From Fragilaria crotonensis (taxonomy: Eukaryota; Bacillariophyta; Fragilariophyceae; Fragilariales; Fragilariaceae), in contig JAKSYS010000792.1 of assembly GCA_022925895.1 (NCBI GenBank), forward strand, positions 1 through 25,058: DNA of 25,058 nt, in the 5' to 3' direction. The notes beneath the pieces are model-generated. The model did no database searches. It was not told the DNA's origin and saw only the letters and a program-made list of their open reading frames with translations. Made by a program: the position numbers and the translations under genes. Positions 19,806 through 25,058 of the stretch are shown here, piece by piece. The stretch's first letter is position 1. Every line of letters starts with the position of its first letter.

Positions 19806-21198
19806 ATGAGTTTCAAGAATGTTGCGACTGTCCTGGTGATTGTAACAATTGTTGGCCTTGCATCCATGGCCATGTCACGGGATGCACTCATGGCAGTTCA
19901 GAAATCGTCATTACGATGCGATTCTACCTCGATCAATCCAGCTGGCAGCGACATCGTCAGAAGGCGCGACACTGCAGCTTCGGTTCCCAAGTTCAAAGTC
20001 AGTAGATTGTACAGAGATGAGCATGCCCGTATCGACAGGGAAAGCATAGAAATCCGATGCGATCGCTATGGCCTCAAGCCCTATAGTGGTCCGCCGCGTC
20101 GCATTTTCTTTGGAACAATGGTAGCTGATGAAAATTGGCAAGTTCATCTGATTCATGCTATGGAGGTGTATGATATTTATCATGTTGCTGTTTTTGTAGA
20201 GTCCAACACAACGCACGTGGCCTCTCCTCGACCGCTTAGGTACAAGGACTCAAACGAGGGAGATCTCTTGACACATTCTGCGCTGTTTGGACCCAAGACA
20301 CAAGTGTACATTGATTATTGGCTTGAGGATCGGCAAGATCTCAAGTGGATGGATCGCGAATCCGAACAGCGCAATCCTATCGTCAAGCGCTGGAAGGACG
20401 CGGGAATGCTGCCGGAAGATGTCGGTATCATGTCTGATGCTGACGAATTCTTCTCTCGTGACTTCCTTCGAGCCGTTCAGACCTGTGATTTCCCAGCCTT
20501 GCGCCCTGATCCAAGCTGTCATCGCCCCAAAATCGCCCCTTCAACCGTTGCCTATGAGAGCTCTCCATATTGTATAAAGAAAACTCCGTGGTTCCACCCC
20601 GACGTTATTAGTGGTGAATGTGTTGATGGCATCGGGGATCCAACCGAACGTGTCGTTCCCTTACGAACTCACCAACGAATGTATGGAGCGTCACGAGACG
20701 TACGGAAGAGACGAGATTGACCAATACCCAGAAGTAGTGAAGAAGTCTGACCGATATCCACTCTTCACCGCCCCTGATATTCGCCGCGTTCAAGGCGATT
20801 GGGGCATTCCCTTCAGTCTCAAACGAATTGATGGTGACAAGACCGATGCGGTAAATGGTATCGCCTATCATCTACATAATTGGTTTGACGATTTAAGAGT
20901 GCTTCGAAATAAGTACGTAACATATGCGCACGGTACCTTGATGACAAAAGGGAAGCCTCTTTCTCGTGTTACTGGGGATCTGGACATACTCGTCCGTTGC
21001 ATCAAAGGAATTGGAAATGAAGGCAATTCTGGCGAATACTACCTAGAAGGTAGAAAGGTCAAAGGCCCTAAACCGATCTTTTTTCTTAACAAGACATACT
21101 CGGAGGAGCGCCACAAACTCGTGCAGGAGATGGTGCGCCGCGATGAACAGAAGTACGGATCTGCCTATAAATCCAAAGGTATACAGATCAAAAACTAA
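19806..21198 (+). CDS. GT17-like glycosyltransferase, type II membrane, frame broken once
   Basis: Starts at ATG 19806 and would encode about 463 residues. Residues 5-22 (NVATVLVIVTIVGLASMA) form a signal anchor, giving a Golgi-type II topology. The catalytic part resembles family GT17 (beta-1,4-mannosyl-glycoprotein GlcNAc-transferase): RRIFFGTMVADENWQVHLIH, then VFVESNTT (129-136), ESEQRN, and a DxD-type SDADEFF (210-216) that should bind metal and nucleotide sugar. The first frame runs on to TGA at 20720. The homologous continuation (YELTNECMERHETYGRDEID…, AYHLHNWFDDL…) is in the +1 frame. The switch lies near 20650-20670 (GTCGTTCCCTTACG), with no suitable intron, so there is an indel in the sequence or the gene. 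The sugar substrate cannot be told. Confidence 0.75.
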
Positions 21199-21642
21199 AC
21201 TTGGCTTGTACGATTCCCCCGGAGTACGCAGCAGTGCACACCGACGTGCCATCGAACGGCTGCCATCGAACAAGTCCCATTAAAGGTGATAGCGGATAGC
21301 TTAAAAAAAGGAATGATGCGCATAGAAATAGGGAAAGGGAAAGAGCTAGCTACCACATCCGCCGCGAGCAATCTTACTTGAACGAACCTATTTAAGGGAG
21401 ACCAAAGTTGGGATCTAATAGCATTGCTCTTCGTGTCAAGGCTTTGTAAAGCTCAACAACGACACGGTCAGTCTTCTTGTACTCGAGTAACTAATAAGCA
21501 CACAAAAAAGCTGCTGCATTTAGTGCACAGAAATGAAACAAACTTTATAAAAATTTATATCCATAGGGACTCCTCATCGTTAACCACGACGGGGTCCAAC
21601 ATACACTATATGCAAAGTCATTCTCAAGCGAATGTATCGTTT
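21199..21642. other. Convergent intergenic region between GT17 and SIT genes
   Basis: Holds the 3' ends of two convergent genes. AATAAG/AAATTTATA-type AT-rich words occur near 21490-21560. No gene was seen. Confidence 0.4.
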
Positions 21643-24585
21643 CTATTCTTCTTGTAGCGGCTCTTCCTCGTCAACCACCTGCGCGGCAGCTGCCCGCTCC
21701 TTTGGAGTACCAATATACACTTCATCGACTTGGTACCCGGCAAGTTGCTTGTGGATCAGCGCCATAAACCAGGCACCAGAGCAAAGACCGATGCTGTCAA
21801 GTACAAGGCAAACGCGAATGACAAAGTAGATCAGAGGATTGGAGAGGAAGGCAACTGGGAACGATGACGCAACAATGCGCCATGCCAATGACCCAATAAT
21901 GGTGGTGATCACGGCTCCCGTCAATCCTGTGTTCAAGAAGGCTTGGAAACCATCAGAAACGCCGAAGATATTGGCATCACCTTCTCCATAGCTCGGAGAC
22001 GCGATACGGGCAACAACGAACATGCACGTGGCGACGAAGATTTGACGTCCAACAAGGAAGGATTGCAAGTTGCTTCCAGCAAAAGTGAGTTGGCACACCT
22101 TGAAGGCCACAGGGTAGCTCTTCAACTCGTCCTCAGGAAGGTTGACAACCGCAAACAGTGCACTTTGCATACCCTCCATCATACCAACAACACCCATCAG
22201 AACGAAGAAGATGATGACGGAAACGTATGGTGGCACACCCTCGTACATAGTGGTCTTGCCATCAAACAGCGCAACGAGTGTTACTGCCAAGGAAAAGGCA
22301 AGGATGGCAAGGGACATCAAGACACGAGCCCAGAAGAAGAGTTTCTGGGCACCCGAGCGAGGTGGTTCGTTCGAGTCAATGGGCTTTCCGGTGATTTTGG
22401 AGAAGAAGATCTGGACAAGGTACACCGAATGAAGAAGTCCGGAGAACTCGATGCCCAATGAGACATACGACGTGAAGAGCATGAAGTAAGTGTTGATGAA
22501 GTCGAGCATGCAATTCGCCGCATTAACCTGCGCAGTGAGCTGACCGAGCATAATTGTAGTCAAGATCATGGCAACACCAGCTCCGAGGAAGACCTCAGTG
22601 ACTGCGCTGCTGAGTCCGAGCACCTGCGCACCCTTGATGGAGGCACCGCACAAGTTGATAACAGTGATCACAAGGACAACAAGGAATTGACGTCCAACGA
22701 TGAAGCGCTCCATGTTGTCTCCCTTGTGGGCAAGCATCGTGTTCTTGTATGTGACCTTATGTGAGTCCTTGTACAAGTCCTTGTCAACAGGTTGGAGACC
22801 AACGAGGCAACCTTGTCCACCCTCCATCATGGCGAGCCAGACAATGAGGAACCAGAACAGCAAGAAAGCCACAACCGGGTGGGCATCAATGGAAACCTTG
22901 GTTTGGCTGGTAAACATGGCGGCCATGACAACAATCACGGAGAAGATCAAGAGCGCCATCGAGTACAAGTACTTAACAGTGGTCATGGAAACGTCAATAT
23001 CCTTGTCGCGCTTGGTGACTGGAGCGGAGGTGTGGCGTTCAGCACCCTCGAGGTAGACCTCGTCGGGCTGGTATCCAACAATAAGCTTATTGAAGCGGCC
23101 AAGAACCCAGGCGCCGGAGCAGATTCCGCACGACTCGAGGATCAAGCAGATACGGATAATGATGTAGATCAGAGGGTTGGACAAGAAAGCGAGTGGGAAG
23201 GACGACGCAATGATACGCCATGCGAGAGATCCAATGATGGTGGTGATAACAGCGCCGGTGAGACCAGAGTTCAAGAAAGCCTGGAATCCATCCGAAACAC
23301 CGAAGATGTTGGCATCGTCCGCGGTGTAGACAGGGGTGGCAATACGTGCCACGACGAAGATGCAGGTGGCAACGAAGATTTGACGACCGATCAAGAAAGC
23401 CTGCAAGTTCTGGCCGGTGAAGGTCAACTGACAGTTGGCGTAGGCGATTGGACTGCTTCGGAGCTCTTCTTCACGGAGGTTGATAAGAGCAAAGAGAGCA
23501 ATCTGCATACCCTCCATCATACCGACAACGGCCATCAGGATGAACAAGATGATCACAGACACATAAGGAGGGACACCAGCCCACATGCCGGTCTTGCCGT
23601 CGAATAGGGCAACAAGTGTCACGGCCAAGCAGAAGCCTAAGATGGCAATGGACATGATGACCCGGGTCCAGAAGAAAAGGTTCTGAGCAGCATTCCGTGG
23701 TGGCTCATTCGACTCGATGGGCTTGCCGGTGATCTTGGAAAAGATCATCTGAACAAGGTACACGCAGTGGAGAAGGCCAGAGAACTCAATTCCCAACGAC
23801 ACGTAGGAAGTGAACAGCATGAAATAGTTGTTGATGAAGTCAAGCATGCAGTTAGCAGCATTGACCTGGGCTGTCAATTGACCAGCCACGATGGTGGTCA
23901 AGATCATGGCAAAGCCATTGGCGAGGAAGATTTCATCAGCCCAGCCTGGGAAACCAAGGACTGAGGCTCCCTTGATGGCAGATCCCATCAAGTTGATGAC
24001 GGTGATGACCAGAACGACTAGGTATTGACGTCCGACAATAATGCGCTCCATGTTGTCGCCCTTGTGTGCAAGTTTGGTATTGATCAAAGAGCGGGGATGG
24101 GACTCTGCATACAAGGCCTTATCAATGGGTTGAAGACCAATGAGGGCACCTTGTCCACCCTCCATCATGGCAAGCCAGACTATCAAGAACCAGAAGATGA
24201 AGAATGCCACAGCAGGGTGGAGTCCGAAGTCAGCGGTTGCGGTGGTCTGGTTGGTAAACATAGCAGCAAGAACGACCAGCACGGATAAAACCAGGAGGGC
24301 GCTAGAGTAGAGGTATTTGAAGGATTCCAATGCTGCTCCTAGCAGAGAGCGTGGAGCTGCTGGGTCTTCTTCTGCCTCATCTACCATCTCCTTCTTGGCA
24401 CCGTCATCCTCACCAGGGTAGTGAGCTGGCTTTCCGTGCTCGTTCGCTACAGGGAAAAGCTTGCCTGTCTCATCAGCAACATTCTCAGCAGGCTCGTCTT
24501 CGGTAGTCTTGTAGGAAAAAGGGTTGACTACCACAGGGCTATCTTTGCCCTCTCCCACGGACAGTTCAATGCCTTCCGACGCCAT
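21643..24585 (-). CDS. SIT: Tandem two-domain silicon transporter (SIT)
   Basis: 980 residues, no intron, ATG at 24585. SITs are diatom plasma-membrane carriers that take up silicic acid with Na+; the usual form has one 10-helix domain of about 500-550 residues. Here two such domains are fused. Domain 1 (about 88-500) has EGGQ (142-145), GRQ (185-187), CMLD (246-249), EGMQ (358-361) and GRQ (400-402). Domain 2 (about 533-945) repeats them at 588-591, 631-633, 692-695, 804-807 and 846-848. A linker with GYQPDEVYLEGAER (504-517) parallels the C-terminal GYQVDEVYIGTPKER (950-964), so the duplicated unit included the tail. The N-terminal 80 residues and last 20 are acidic and cytosolic. All motifs are intact in both halves, so both may transport. 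The two-domain form is known from some pennate diatoms but is uncommon. Confidence 0.93.
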   Translation of the reverse strand: MASEGIELSVGEGKDSPVVVNPFSYKTTEDEPAENVADETGKLFPVANEHGKPAHYPGEDDGAKKEMVDEAEEDPAAPRSLLGAALESFKYLYSSALLVLSVLVVLAAMFTNQTTATADFGLHPAVAFFIFWFLIVWLAMMEGGQGALIGLQPIDKALYAESHPRSLINTKLAHKGDNMERIIVGRQYLVVLVITVINLMGSAIKGASVLGFPGWADEIFLANGFAMILTTIVAGQLTAQVNAANCMLDFINNYFMLFTSYVSLGIEFSGLLHCVYLVQMIFSKITGKPIESNEPPRNAAQNLFFWTRVIMSIAILGFCLAVTLVALFDGKTGMWAGVPPYVSVIILFILMAVVGMMEGMQIALFALINLREEELRSSPIAYANCQLTFTGQNLQAFLIGRQIFVATCIFVVARIATPVYTADDANIFGVSDGFQAFLNSGLTGAVITTIIGSLAWRIIASSFPLAFLSNPLIYIIIRICLILESCGICSGAWVLGRFNKLIVGYQPDEVYLEGAERHTSAPVTKRDKDIDVSMTTVKYLYSMALLIFSVIVVMAAMFTSQTKVSIDAHPVVAFLLFWFLIVWLAMMEGGQGCLVGLQPVDKDLYKDSHKVTYKNTMLAHKGDNMERFIVGRQFLVVLVITVINLCGASIKGAQVLGLSSAVTEVFLGAGVAMILTTIMLGQLTAQVNAANCMLDFINTYFMLFTSYVSLGIEFSGLLHSVYLVQIFFSKITGKPIDSNEPPRSGAQKLFFWARVLMSLAILAFSLAVTLVALFDGKTTMYEGVPPYVSVIIFFVLMGVVGMMEGMQSALFAVVNLPEDELKSYPVAFKVCQLTFAGSNLQSFLVGRQIFVATCMFVVARIASPSYGEGDANIFGVSDGFQAFLNTGLTGAVITTIIGSLAWRIVASSFPVAFLSNPLIYFVIRVCLVLDSIGLCSGAWFMALIHKQLAGYQVDEVYIGTPKERAAAAQVVDEEEPLQEE

Positions 24586-25058
24586 AGTTGTTAAGACTTT
24601 TTCTGCTAAACGAGAGTGTGAGAACTTGTATTGTGGTGCATCATGGGTGGGGACTACTTCAGCGCTTATTCACCGCATGACAACTTTTCTTCGCTTGGGG
24701 TAGTTGCCAGATGTCTACATTGGTCAGGCGATGTAATATGCGACGTATCTCATGACGTTCCCCAGGCACACGAAAATTGCAGCGCTCGGCGCAGCACACG
24801 ATAGCTGCATAGCAAATATAACATCAAGGGCCATTCCTACCCTTTTGCGATAGAAGGTGCTGACTCTGGGAAAAGGACTCAAGGTAAAATTGGCTTTTCT
24901 TGGTATATCATCCGTTCCTTCTACATATGAGAACCTAATCGGACCCGAGGTGATTCCGTGCTTCGGTACTTGAGTACATGGGTACGTTTACATACCTATC
25001 ATAGTACAAGTAAAAGTACGAGTACTACAATGCGTTCGCACATCAATATGTGCATAGT
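24586..25058 (-). promoter_or_regulatory. SIT upstream region (partial)
   Basis: No gene was recognised. The distal part (24961-25027) is packed with GTAC/GTACTT words (CGGTACTTGAGTACATGGGTACG, AGTACAAGTAAAAGTACGAGTACT, given here as separate short pieces of one tract). Promoter elements closer to the ATG could not be fixed. Confidence 0.4.

Noticed and set aside
22792-23607. 271-residue plus-strand frame
   Set aside because: Exact antisense of the transporter gene. Its His/Asp/Gly-rich composition is typical of such shadows.

Overview
The window looks like nuclear DNA of a diatom, probably a pennate one. It holds a two-domain silicon transporter, a nuclear gene for a bacterial-type sigma factor behind an ER-type signal sequence, and a protein with the bipartite plastid plus thylakoid (Tat) presequence of secondary red plastids. 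Introns are few and short (about 64-157 nt) with GT-AG ends, and gene spacing is compact. Phaeodactylum-like base composition and GTAC-rich intergenic DNA fit, but the species cannot be proved from this sequence.

Left third (1-9380): two direct copies, 5,976 bp apart, of a gene for a secreted cysteine-rich repeat protein. The right copy (6260-9206) is complete: signal peptide, Cys-rich head, a domain resembling potato inhibitor I, and ten repeats of about 69 residues with 8 Cys each. The left copy (491-2828) has an open frame and the same 121-nt intron but lacks the first 69 codons, and has eight repeats. Between them lie a decayed minus-strand gene (about 3515-4230) and a 745-bp element with perfect 30-bp terminal inverted repeats (4872-5616).

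Middle (9380-16540): a thylakoid-lumen protein gene (minus) and a plastid sigma-70 factor gene (plus) are divergent and share a 535-bp promoter with two inverted TGACGT sites. The sigma gene converges, with a 15-bp gap, on a minus-strand gene for the condensin II subunit CAP-G2.

Right (16540-25058): a heavily mutated PiggyBac-like transposase (about 17519-18450, minus), a GT17-like glycosyltransferase gene broken by one frame shift, and the 980-residue tandem silicon transporter gene on the minus strand.

Three host genes (sigma, CAP-G2, GT17) each show one reading-frame break. In CAP-G2 it sits on a six-G run, so sequence error or allelic difference should be considered before calling any of them dead. 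There is no operon logic. The only clear functional pairing is the two plastid genes sharing one promoter.
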